A stretch of 48,302 nt of DNA. Source: Microvirga sp. KLBC 81. GTDB lineage: Bacteria > Pseudomonadota > Alphaproteobacteria > Rhizobiales > Beijerinckiaceae. Shown piece after piece: positions 34,821 through 42,511 of this stretch. The first letter of the stretch is position 1. Each line of letters opens with the position of its first letter. The stretch spans positions 1 through 48,302 of the forward strand of contig NZ_QDAH01000044.1 of assembly GCF_003075415.1 (NCBI RefSeq), in the 5' to 3' direction. The notes beneath the pieces are model-generated. The model did no database searches and was not told the origin of the DNA. It saw only the letters and a program-made list of their open reading frames with translations. A program made the translations under genes and the position numbers.

Positions 34821-35642
34821 ATGCAATATGCTTTCCAGGCACAGGAAGCCGCGTCTCAGAGTGCCTCGGCCGTTGTCCGAGATCCGATGATCTCGATCCG
34901 AGGCCTCTCGAAGTCCTATGGTGGGCACAAGGCGAATGATAACATCAGCCTTGATATTTTCCCCAATGAAGTGATTGCGCTGGTCGGCGACAACGGAGCC
35001 GGCAAGTCGACCTTCATCAAGATGATTTCGGGTGTGATTCGTCCGACATCAGGCTCGATTTCCATCGGAGGGAGAAAAGTCGACATGACCAGTCCCAACG
35101 ATGCCCGCGCCAATGGAATAGAGACGTTGCATCAGAATCTGTCTCTGGTCGATGTCTTCAACGTTCAAGAAAACATCTTCATGGGCCGCGAGCTCCAGCG
35201 CAAGATTCTTGGCATGGTGCCTTCACTGGACCATGCAGAGATGCGCCGCCGCACGGTGGATCTCTTCAAGCAGCTCGGGCTCAAGACACCCGATCTCAAC
35301 AAGGCCGTCCGCGCCCTCTCGGGCGGACAACGTCAGGCAGTGGGCATTGCAAGACTTCTCCTGGAGAACGACCTGAAGCTCATCATCATGGATGAGCCCA
35401 TGGCGGCCCTCGGGGTGGAAGAGTCACGGCTTGTGGTGGAGCTCATCATGCGTCTGCGCGAGCGGGGCTACAGCGTCCTGATCATCAGCCACAATCTCGA
35501 TCACGTCTTCCAGGTGGCCGATCGAATCGCGGTCATGAAGAATGGGCGCATGATTGGTGCCGTCGAGCGCAACAAAGTCGAACATGACGATGTGGTCTCG
35601 ATGATCGTCGGCGGAAGGATTCCGGAAAGGCTCGCCAGCTAA
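34821..35642 (+). CDS. Ribose/fructose-type ABC importer ATPase, single domain, module C
   Basis: The 273-residue protein has Walker A GDNGAGKSTFI, the signature LSGGQRQAVGIA, and a Walker B reading LIIMDEPMAALG, where Met replaces the usual Thr after DEP; the catalytic Glu remains. The H-loop is ISHNLDHVF. About 20 extra residues precede the ATPase fold. It completes the third ABC importer. Confidence 0.9.
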   Translation: MQYAFQAQEAASQSASAVVRDPMISIRGLSKSYGGHKANDNISLDIFPNEVIALVGDNGAGKSTFIKMISGVIRPTSGSISIGGRKVDMTSPNDARANGIETLHQNLSLVDVFNVQENIFMGRELQRKILGMVPSLDHAEMRRRTVDLFKQLGLKTPDLNKAVRALSGGQRQAVGIARLLLENDLKLIIMDEPMAALGVEESRLVVELIMRLRERGYSVLIISHNLDHVFQVADRIAVMKNGRMIGAVERNKVEHDDVVSMIVGGRIPERLAS

Positions 35643-35678
35643 GGCGAAGGCCAAGGGCAGGCGCAAGGAATATACGAG

Positions 35679-36575
35679 ATGAAATCAAAGTTAACCAGTT
35701 TGAAGGATGCGGTCTCACGCATCGAGTCGGGGTCGACTATCGCTGTCGGGGGATCGCTCCTGCGCCGTCAGCCGATGGCGATCATCCACGAAATGATCCG
35801 TCAGGAAATTCGTGACCTGACGCTACTGACCTGGGCAACCACGATGGCGACCGACATGCTGGCGGGTGCCGGCGCCGTCCGTCGCTGGGAAGGTATCTAT
35901 GCCGGCTTCTTCAGGCATGGTCTGGCACCCAATTTCCGCCGCCAGGTAGAGGCGGGCGCCATCGAGACGCATGATTATTCCGAGTCGGCCACCGTCGCAC
36001 GTTTCCGTGCCGCAGGGATGGGCATCAGCTTCCTGCCGATCAAATCCATGCTGGGTACCGGCATGGTGCACAAGAGCCCTGATCAGATCAAGGAAATCCG
36101 CTGCCCATTCACGGGCGACACATATCACGCATTGGCGGCAGCGCAGGCCGACTTCACAATCCTGCATGGCTATGTGGCCGACGAATACGGCAACGTTCAG
36201 TGGCCGGTGGTCCGAGACAGCGACGATATCGACCAGATGATGGCGTCAGCTTCCAAGCGGCTGATCGTTACCGTCGAGAAGATCGTGCCGCACTCCGAGA
36301 TCCAGCGCCGCCCCAGCTTGACATATATCCCACATAGCCTCGTCGAGGCTGTCGTCGAAGTCCCCTACGGCGCACACCCCTGCGCCTGCGACGGTTTCTA
36401 CGATGAGGACGAGGCTGCGCTAAAGAGCTATCTGGCGGCAGCGAAAACGCCGGAGGGCACGGCCCAGTACTTGGCCGAGCATGTTTTCCGCCACCGCGAC
36501 CACGCGGCTTATCTCGAGGCATTTGGCGGACGTGAGTCCTTGCGCGCCTTGGACGTGACAGGAGGGGCAGAATGA
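35679..36575 (+). CDS. IpdA/GctA-like CoA-transferase-fold alpha subunit, module C second pair
   Basis: The 298-residue protein has STIAVGGSLLRRQPMAIIHE, THDYSES with Glu at residue 102, and VEVPYGAHPCACDGFYDED. The CACDG ending is shared with the orphan alpha at 7330, marking a subgroup distinct from the alphas at 14582 and 30924. It overlaps the beta gene by four bases. Confidence 0.8.
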   Translation: MKSKLTSLKDAVSRIESGSTIAVGGSLLRRQPMAIIHEMIRQEIRDLTLLTWATTMATDMLAGAGAVRRWEGIYAGFFRHGLAPNFRRQVEAGAIETHDYSESATVARFRAAGMGISFLPIKSMLGTGMVHKSPDQIKEIRCPFTGDTYHALAAAQADFTILHGYVADEYGNVQWPVVRDSDDIDQMMASASKRLIVTVEKIVPHSEIQRRPSLTYIPHSLVEAVVEVPYGAHPCACDGFYDEDEAALKSYLAAAKTPEGTAQYLAEHVFRHRDHAAYLEAFGGRESLRALDVTGGAE

Positions 36576-37390
36576 CGGCCGCAAAGGATTTCACGACCGA
36601 AGAATTGATGATTGCCGCGATCAGCCGCGAGCTGCGTGACGATGAGCTGGGCTTCGTCGGCCTTGGCACCGCGGCACGGGCATTCACGCTCGCGGTGGGC
36701 ATCCCCATTGCCGCAGCGAGGCTCGCGCAGCTCAAGCATGCTCCGGGTTTCAGCATCTATTGGGGCAATCTTCTCACGCCCAGCCTTGAGAAGATTCCTG
36801 ACGCACTCCTGCAGGATGCTTATACCCGCTGGCCAGCCGCTGCGTCGCCCGCCGATGTCGGCTACAAGATCGACATGGTGACACGGGGCCGCTTCGACGT
36901 GTCGTTCGAGTCTGCTCCCCAGGTCGACAGGTTCGGCAATCTCAACATCACCGAGATTGGAGGAGAGGGCGAGCCGAAGAAGCGTCTTGTGGGTTGCCTG
37001 GCACAGACGGAGCATTTGGCTTTCATCAAGCGTCCGATCATCGTCACCGATCTCAAGAAGCGCACTTTCGTGGAGAAGGTCGATTTCATCACGAGCCTCG
37101 GCCATCTCGAGGGCGGAGACTCCCGCGCAAGCCTCGGCCTTCCAGGACCAGGCCCGTACATGGTCGTCACCGACAAGGCGCTCTTCGATTTTCATCCCGA
37201 GACCAAGCACATGCGCCTCAAGTCGGTTCACCCCGGCGTCACGCTCGACGAGGTGCTGGCCAATATGAGTTTCGAGCCGATCATCGAGGGAACGCCGTCG
37301 ACAACCGAAGCCCCAACCGAGGAAGATGTCAGGCTGATCCGCGAGGTCATCGATCCTGAGGGCACACTCTTTTCGCCGAGGTCAGTATGA
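36572..37390 (+). CDS. IpdB/GctB-like beta subunit lacking the catalytic Glu, module C second pair
   Basis: The 272-residue protein reads IYWGN at the ESG position, with Gly at residue 65, and RLVGCLAQTEHLAF instead of the GSGGAN loop. It is more distant from the other two Glu-less beta subunits and lacks their SGVGY motif (TSLGHLEG here), but keeps SVHPGVTLDEV. Both ends are coupled by ATGA overlaps, to the alpha upstream and to CaiB downstream, so the three products are probably made in fixed ratio and may act in sequence. Confidence 0.8.
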   Translation: MTAAKDFTTEELMIAAISRELRDDELGFVGLGTAARAFTLAVGIPIAAARLAQLKHAPGFSIYWGNLLTPSLEKIPDALLQDAYTRWPAAASPADVGYKIDMVTRGRFDVSFESAPQVDRFGNLNITEIGGEGEPKKRLVGCLAQTEHLAFIKRPIIVTDLKKRTFVEKVDFITSLGHLEGGDSRASLGLPGPGPYMVVTDKALFDFHPETKHMRLKSVHPGVTLDEVLANMSFEPIIEGTPSTTEAPTEEDVRLIREVIDPEGTLFSPRSV

Positions 37391-38580
37391 CGACATCTCC
37401 ATTGCAAGGCCTCAAGGTGCTCGATCTGTCCCGTTTCATTGCGGGCCCCCATTGCGCCATGCTGCTTGGCGACATGGGGGCCGACGTGATCAAGATCGAG
37501 AAGAAGGGAGCTGGCGACGACAGCCGCCATTTCCCGCCTTTTCAGAACGGGGAGAGCCTTTACAGCATGGCTCTCAACCGCAACAAACGATCGATCACCC
37601 TGAACTTCCGCGACAAGCGGGCTCAGGAACTCCTGCGTGAAATGGTGAAGACCGCCGATGTGCTCGTAGAGAACTTCCGTCCGGGCACCATGGAGAACAT
37701 GGGATGCGGCTGGGAGGATCTCCGAAAGATCAATCCCCGTCTCATCATGACCCGCCTCTCGGGCTTCGGCCAGAATGGCCCCTATAGCCAGCGGCCCGGC
37801 TTCGACGGAATTGCGCAGGCTATGAGCGGCCTGATGGAGCTGACCGGGAACCCGGACGGCCCGCCCATGCTCGCCGGAACGTTCTATATCGATTACATGA
37901 GCGGCATGTACGCGACCACGGCGACCCTGGCGGCTCTCCATGCCCGCGAGAAGACCGGGAAGGGGCAGATGATCGATGTCGCTCTCCTCGACAGCGCCGT
38001 GTCCATGTTGACGACCGCGGTTTCCACTCAGGTCAACCAAGGCATCACCCTGACCCGGACCGGCAACCGGGACCGGTATTCCTCTCCTGCCAACGTGTTC
38101 AAGACAGGTAGCGGAGACTTCATCCTCATTCTTTCGGGAACCAATCCGCTCTTCAAGCGTCTGGCCGGAGCCATGGGGCAGCCGGAACTAACCACGGATC
38201 CGCGATTCGCGGATGTCGGCAGCCGTCTCAAGAACGCTTCTGCGATTGAATCCATCATACAGGAATGGCTCGGTACGCTGTCGACCGAGCAGGCTCTTGA
38301 GACGATCAGCGGTGCAGGTGTGCCATGCGCGAAGGTCGCAAGCCCGGCCGAGGTCGTCAGGAACCCGCAATTGCTTCACCGCAAGCAGATCGTAGAGGTG
38401 GAGCATCCCACCGCCGGGCGTGTCGCCATGTCAGGCGTGACCATGCAACTCTCCGAGAATCCGCTATCGATCCGCAGGCCCCCTCCAAGCCTTGGTGAAC
38501 ACACGGGCGAGGTGCTGCGCGAATGGCTAGCGCTTTCAAAGGAGCAGATCGAATCCCTCGATAAGGAGGGCGTGCTGTAA
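37387..38580 (+). CDS. CaiB/BaiF (class III) CoA-transferase, module C
   Basis: The 397-residue protein has LDLSRFIAGPHCAMLLGDMG, ENFRPGTMENMG and FYIDYMSGMYATTATLAAL, the last carrying the family's catalytic Asp. Its start overlaps the beta stop. It is very similar to the enzyme at 40784 and also to that at 20182. In this operon it probably charges the acid that the coupled alpha-beta enzyme then uses, or recycles CoA from its product; both are inference. A terminator follows. Confidence 0.87.
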   Translation: MTTSPLQGLKVLDLSRFIAGPHCAMLLGDMGADVIKIEKKGAGDDSRHFPPFQNGESLYSMALNRNKRSITLNFRDKRAQELLREMVKTADVLVENFRPGTMENMGCGWEDLRKINPRLIMTRLSGFGQNGPYSQRPGFDGIAQAMSGLMELTGNPDGPPMLAGTFYIDYMSGMYATTATLAALHAREKTGKGQMIDVALLDSAVSMLTTAVSTQVNQGITLTRTGNRDRYSSPANVFKTGSGDFILILSGTNPLFKRLAGAMGQPELTTDPRFADVGSRLKNASAIESIIQEWLGTLSTEQALETISGAGVPCAKVASPAEVVRNPQLLHRKQIVEVEHPTAGRVAMSGVTMQLSENPLSIRRPPPSLGEHTGEVLREWLALSKEQIESLDKEGVL

Positions 38581-38603
38581 GTCTCCTGAAAGGACGGAAA
38601 CCG

Positions 38604-38638
38604 AAAAAGGGGCAGCTCCGGGAGGGCTGCCCCTTTTC
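38604..38638. terminator. Bidirectional intrinsic terminator between CaiB and alcohol dehydrogenase genes
   Basis: AAAAGGGGCAGC (38605-38616) and GCTGCCCCTTTT (38626-38637) form a perfect 12-base-pair stem with a 9-base loop, with T and A runs at the stem base. It closes the module C operon and serves the convergent minus-strand gene. Confidence 0.9.
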
Positions 38639-38649
38639 GTTGATAGGCC

Positions 38650-39798
38650 TTACGCTGCCATGCTCAGGATCTGCCGGACGCTCGGAGCGTCGATATCGCG
38701 ATTTTCGCCAAGCGCGGTCTGTCCTGCCCGCTCGAGGTGCTCGAGAATGTCTGTCGGACTGAAATCGAGTCCGAGCTCCGATATGCGAACCGGGCACCCC
38801 ATGGTCTTGAAGAACTGTTCGGTCTGCTCGATCGCCTTCTCTGCGGCGACAGCGTCGTCGGTTTCAGTGATGCTCCAGACCGTTCTCCCATAGCGTGCCA
38901 GCATCGCCTGCTTTTGCGCCGCTTTGTAGCGCATGAGGGACGGCATGATCACCGAGAGCGTGCGTGCGTGATCCACGTTGTAGACCGCCGTTATGGCATG
39001 CCCGATCATGTGGGTTGACCAGTCCTGAGGAACACCAGCACCAATGAGGCCGTTCAGGGCTTGATTGGCGGCCCACATCACATTCTCGCGAGCTTCGTCG
39101 CCCCCGGTTTCGACCAGCTTCGGACCCCACTCGGCCAGGACCCGCAGCAGAGTCTCGCTGTAGCCGTAATGAATCGGCGCGTTGACCGGGGAGGTGAGAT
39201 ATTGCTCCAGCACATGAGTGAAGGCGTCGACGACGCCATTCTCGAGCTGCTGCCTGCTGAGGCTCTGCATGGTGGATGGATCGAGAATGGCGAAAGCCGG
39301 GCGGGCCGCCTCATTCCGGAAAGGCAGCTTCAGCTTGCGCTCGCGGCTTGAGATCACGGACACCGCATTGCTCTCCGACCCGGTGGCTGGCAGCGTCAGA
39401 ACCGCGCCAACCGGCAGTGTGGTGGCCGGGAGCTTGCCGGCTGCAAGGTCGGGCCAGGGATCGTCGGAGCCTAGCGAAACCATGGTCGCCAGGAATTTGG
39501 CGGCATCGATGACGGAGCCGCCACCCACACCCAGAATGAGATCGACATTGTTCTCACGGGCTACAGCCGCGGCCTTCTGCAGAGTCTCGTAGACTGGGTT
39601 GGGCTCGACGCCTCCGAACTCGACCACCTTGCTGTCCTTAAGACCGGCCATGACCTGATCATAGATGCCATTGCTCTTGATGCTGCCGCCGCCATAGAGC
39701 AGCAGCACGCGGGAATTTGGGGGCACCAATTCACGCAGGGCTTCTATCTGGCCATTTCCGAAGCGTATGTCGGTCGGATTGCATATGCGAAATTTCAT
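38650..39798 (-). CDS. Iron-containing alcohol dehydrogenase, YqhD/BDH type
   Basis: The start at 39798 follows AGGAGGAAAGACG and gives 382 residues. The nucleotide-binding GVGGGSVIDAAKF is near residue 95. Metal ligands fit DAFTHVLEQY and STHMIGHAITAVYNVDHART, a close match to E. coli YqhD, which reduces small aldehydes with NADPH. It would interconvert an aldehyde and alcohol in the cytoplasm, for example an aldehyde released from the imported compound. A terminator lies just beyond its stop. Confidence 0.88.
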   Translation of the reverse strand: MKFRICNPTDIRFGNGQIEALRELVPPNSRVLLLYGGGSIKSNGIYDQVMAGLKDSKVVEFGGVEPNPVYETLQKAAAVARENNVDLILGVGGGSVIDAAKFLATMVSLGSDDPWPDLAAGKLPATTLPVGAVLTLPATGSESNAVSVISSRERKLKLPFRNEAARPAFAILDPSTMQSLSRQQLENGVVDAFTHVLEQYLTSPVNAPIHYGYSETLLRVLAEWGPKLVETGGDEARENVMWAANQALNGLIGAGVPQDWSTHMIGHAITAVYNVDHARTLSVIMPSLMRYKAAQKQAMLARYGRTVWSITETDDAVAAEKAIEQTEQFFKTMGCPVRISELGLDFSPTDILEHLERAGQTALGENRDIDAPSVRQILSMAA

Positions 39799-39885
39799 CG
39801 TCTTTCCTCCTGTTACCCTTGAGCGTTCCAGATTGATCTCGGCCGGCACGCGCTATCCTGCGGGAAGCGGCTAGGGCTTCCTTGA

Positions 39886-40344
39886 TCAGTCGTACATCTG
39901 AATGACGGTTTCTGCGACGATGGCGGGGCGTTCATGATTGCTGTCGGTTTCAAGCACATTGTGCAGAATCAGCCTTACGCCACCTTCGATATCGACAACC
40001 TGCCTGATGGTCTGCCGAAGGCGGATGCGCGAGCCGGGATGAACCGGTGCAGTGAAGCGCACCTTATTGCAGCCATAGTTCAAGCCGCGGCGATAGCGGC
40101 GCACCGTGAGAAGAGTATCGGCGAGGCGCGGCATCAGCGAGAGGGTCAGAAGGCCATGCGCAACCGTCTTGCCCTGTGGCAATTCGGATCTGGCGCGGTC
40201 CTGGTCGATATGAATCCAGTGCCGATCCTGCGTCAATTCTGCGAAGACGTCGATCTGATGCTGCGTGACGAGAAGCCAGTCGCTCGGCCCGAGCTCTCGC
40301 CCTACATGCTGTTTCAATTGGAAAACATCGTCGACAACTAGCAT
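39886..40344 (-). CDS. MaoC-family (R)-specific enoyl-CoA hydratase-like protein
   Basis: Starting at ATG 40344 (CGAGGGACC upstream) the product has 152 residues, the normal length of single-hotdog MaoC hydratases. It keeps the catalytic segment LTQDRHWIHID with Asp and His, and TVAHGLLTLSL. It should add water to, or remove it from, a CoA thioester. It lies upstream of the alcohol dehydrogenase on the same strand. An ATG at 40386 is possible but has no ribosome site. Confidence 0.82.
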   Translation of the reverse strand: MLVVDDVFQLKQHVGRELGPSDWLLVTQHQIDVFAELTQDRHWIHIDQDRARSELPQGKTVAHGLLTLSLMPRLADTLLTVRRYRRGLNYGCNKVRFTAPVHPGSRIRLRQTIRQVVDIEGGVRLILHNVLETDSNHERPAIVAETVIQMYD

Positions 40345-40415
40345 CGGGTCCCTCGCGGTTGTTCTGCCCTGCAGGACGATTGACACGCAAAAGGCGTCAC
40401 CTTGGCAGCATCCTT

Positions 40416-40432
40416 AGATAAAACGATTTAAT
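40416..40432. promoter_or_regulatory. Operator-like box between MaoC gene and SDR remnant
   Basis: GATAAAACGATTTAATA shares TAAAACGATT with the box at 30767 in the module C promoter. It sits in the divergent gap and could have controlled both the MaoC gene and the decayed SDR gene. Confidence 0.4.
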
Positions 40433-40507
40433 AGATATTCTGCAAGCTGTCGACAGAAGGCGCCTCCTCCATCGGCCCCATTCTCGAAACAGGGCGGAGG
40501 AGCAGTC

Positions 40508-40710
40508 ACGCCACTCGTCGCGGATTTGTCGTCGCGTGCCGCTGTTGTAGCCGGCGGCTCGGGGTTCGGATATGCGGTGGATGCATTGCAATCGGCTGGA
40601 GCGCAGGTCGTGATCGCGGGACGCCGAGACGACGTTCCCTGTGAATGCCACGTTACCTGAGCAGCGAGATGATCCGTCTCGCCGGTGGGGCGCTGGAATG
40701 GCGAGAGTAG
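40508..40710 (+). pseudogene. Short-chain dehydrogenase remnant with large internal deletion
   Basis: From 40508 the plus strand encodes LSSRAAVVAGGSGFGYAVDA and then AGAQVVIAGRRDDV, matching the N-terminus of the intact SDR at 43571 (LSSRVALVTGGGTGLGKAAA, AGARVFIMGRREDV). The frame then hits a stop, and about 15 bases on, in another frame, SSEMIRLAGGALEW followed by a stop matches the SDR C-terminus (GELIRVDGGALAA). About 600 bases of the middle, including the catalytic YxxxK, are gone. GGAGGA precedes an ACG where an ATG would be expected. It is not functional. Confidence 0.8.
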
Positions 40711-40743
40711 GGTCCTGAATTGGCCACATCTGGACAAGGCCAA

Positions 40744-40778
40744 GCAAGAAAAGCTCCCTGTCAGGGAGCTTTTCTTGT
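40744..40778. terminator. Bidirectional intrinsic terminator
   Basis: AAGAAAAGCTCCCT (40746-40759) and AGGGAGCTTTTCTT (40763-40776) make a perfect 14-base-pair stem with a GTC loop. It ends the minus-strand CaiB gene six bases beyond its stop and would also end plus-strand reading through the SDR remnant. Confidence 0.88.
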
Positions 40779-40783
40779 AGAGG

Positions 40784-41977
40784 TCAGATGATCTCTGCCG
40801 CCTTGGCTTGGGAGATCTCCTCGGGGCTCATTTTCAGCCATTCGGAGAGCACCTCGCTGGTATGCTGCCCAAGAACAGGAGGGGCTTCCTCGATCGAAGT
40901 CGGGCTTTCGCTCATCCTGATTGGCAAGCCTTGCATGGGAAGGTTGCCCGCTTTTGGATGGGTGATATCGACGATATGACCGGCCTCCCGCATATAGGCG
41001 CTGCTCGCGATATCAGCGACGGTCTGCACTTTCGCCGATGGAAGCTCAGCACGGCTTAAGGCAGCAAGCGCCTCATCTGAGGAGTGGGATGCAAACCATT
41101 CGGCCGCGATCGCCTCGATGGCCTCGACGTTCTTCATCCTCGCCTCCAGTGTCGAGAAGCGTGGGTCCTGCAGCAGTTCCGGCCGCCCGACCATCCGGAC
41201 GAAGCGCGGGAAATGAGCATCATTGCCCCCGACCATATGGATCCAGACACCATCCTTTGCCCGGAACGTGTTGCCTGGTGCTGCGTAACGGTCCCGGTTG
41301 CCCATCCGGCTGACCTTGCGCCCGTTGACGAGATATTCCGGGATCGCCGTCATCAGAAGAGAGGTGGCGCTGCCGACCAGGCTGACATCGACCATCTGTC
41401 CCTTGCCGGTGTGATGTCGCCGCTCCAGTGCGGCAAGAATGCCGACGCAGGCATAGAGTGCGCTCGCATAATCGGCCACGAACGTTCCGGCCATGGATGG
41501 GGGACCGTCAGGCTGGCCCGTCAGGTCCATCAGGCCGGAGGTCGCCTGGGCAATGCCGTCGAAGCAGGGCTCGTTGGAAAGGCTGTTATTCTGACCATAA
41601 CCTGAGATGCGCGCCATGATCAGGCGCGGGTTGAGCTGATGCAGAACGTCCCAGCCGCACCCCATCTTTTCCATGGTGCCCGGGCGGAAGTTCTCGATCA
41701 GAACATCCGCCTCTGCCACGAGGCGGCGGAGCAGGTCCTGGGCCGCAGGATTGCGAAAGTTCAGGGAGAGACTGCGCTTATTGCGATTGAACATCATGAA
41801 GTAGATGCTCTCGCCCTCGATATAGGGGCCAAGGGAGCGGGTGTCGTCGCCGCCCCTGGTTCTCTCCACCTTGACAATTTCCGCGCCAAGATCGCCAAGA
41901 ACCATGGCACAGTGGGGGCCGGCGATAAACCGGGATAGGTCGAGGACTTTCAGTCCCTTCAAAGCACCTGACATCAT
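40784..41977 (-). CDS. CaiB/BaiF (class III) CoA-transferase
   Basis: The 397-residue protein has LDLSRFIAGPHCAMVLGDLG, RNKRSLSLNFRNPA, ENFRPGTMEKMGCGWD and FVADYASALYA with the catalytic Asp position conserved. It is most similar to the module C enzyme (37387). It is a single-gene unit: terminator behind it, and a promoter with LacI-type boxes before it at 42261-42311. It is divergent from module D, with which it may share regulation. Confidence 0.87.
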   Translation of the reverse strand: MMSGALKGLKVLDLSRFIAGPHCAMVLGDLGAEIVKVERTRGGDDTRSLGPYIEGESIYFMMFNRNKRSLSLNFRNPAAQDLLRRLVAEADVLIENFRPGTMEKMGCGWDVLHQLNPRLIMARISGYGQNNSLSNEPCFDGIAQATSGLMDLTGQPDGPPSMAGTFVADYASALYACVGILAALERRHHTGKGQMVDVSLVGSATSLLMTAIPEYLVNGRKVSRMGNRDRYAAPGNTFRAKDGVWIHMVGGNDAHFPRFVRMVGRPELLQDPRFSTLEARMKNVEAIEAIAAEWFASHSSDEALAALSRAELPSAKVQTVADIASSAYMREAGHIVDITHPKAGNLPMQGLPIRMSESPTSIEEAPPVLGQHTSEVLSEWLKMSPEEISQAKAAEII

Positions 41978-42256
41978 GCACCTGAGATTGCAGAGATGAA
42001 TTCACGACACTGTCCAAGTGAGAGACATCGCTTCACGCGGCTGCTCTTGCAGTGTTGCGCTCTATCCTGAGGGGGCAACGCCTCTCCCAAGCCAAGCTCG
42101 TCCGTCAAACGGGCCCAAGGCCGGGAAAGCGGATCGAGTTTCTCAATGGACGCAGCTCGAAAGCCCGACATATCGTGCCCCTTTGGACATCTGCTGCCAT
42201 GCTCCATCAAGGCCGAAGCCGGCGGGCGAGGCAGCCTATGTCCTCACTAACTGGAA

Positions 42257-42311
42257 CCTATATAAAAACGTTTCTCCAGGATTTAGCAACCTATAAAACC
42301 GTTTTATCAGG
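42257..42311 (-). promoter_or_regulatory. Putative minus-strand promoter with LacI-type boxes for CaiB
   Basis: On the minus strand TTGCTA and TTATAT/TATATA stand 18-19 bases apart, with an AAACGTTT core (42266-42273) between them. ATAAAACCGTTTTAT (42293-42307), an odd-length palindrome, lies just upstream of the -35. Box centres are 31 bases apart, about three helical turns. Confidence 0.5.
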
Positions 42312-42372
42312 ATCCGTTGTGTTCCTAGCCCGGTTCCTTCCAGACAAAAAGGAGAGGCTACGGATTCGGGAA

Positions 42373-42433
42373 TTGACTTGTCCGGAAAGCCATACTTTAT
42401 TGTCTATCGAAACGTTTTTAAGAAATCGTTTCG
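42373..42433 (+). promoter_or_regulatory. Promoter and double operator of module D
   Basis: TTGACT (42373-42378), a 17-base spacer and TTTATT form a plausible promoter. CGAAACG and CGTTTCG boxes follow at 42409-42433, CG centres 14 bases apart. The TATCGAAACGTTTTT start is identical to the operator at 12236. It should control the operon from 42512. Confidence 0.65.
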
Positions 42434-42511
42434 AACGGGTCGGAAGAGCTCTGCTGTTCAGGATCCATAACGATATGGCGCGGCTGAATAGCCACGCCCG
42501 GGGAGGTGGAG

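Noticed and set aside
7330..37390. Calling all nine alpha/beta genes simply glutaconate CoA-transferase
   Set aside because: Three of four betas lack the catalytic glutamate, so the transferase name is supported only for 8273-9965.
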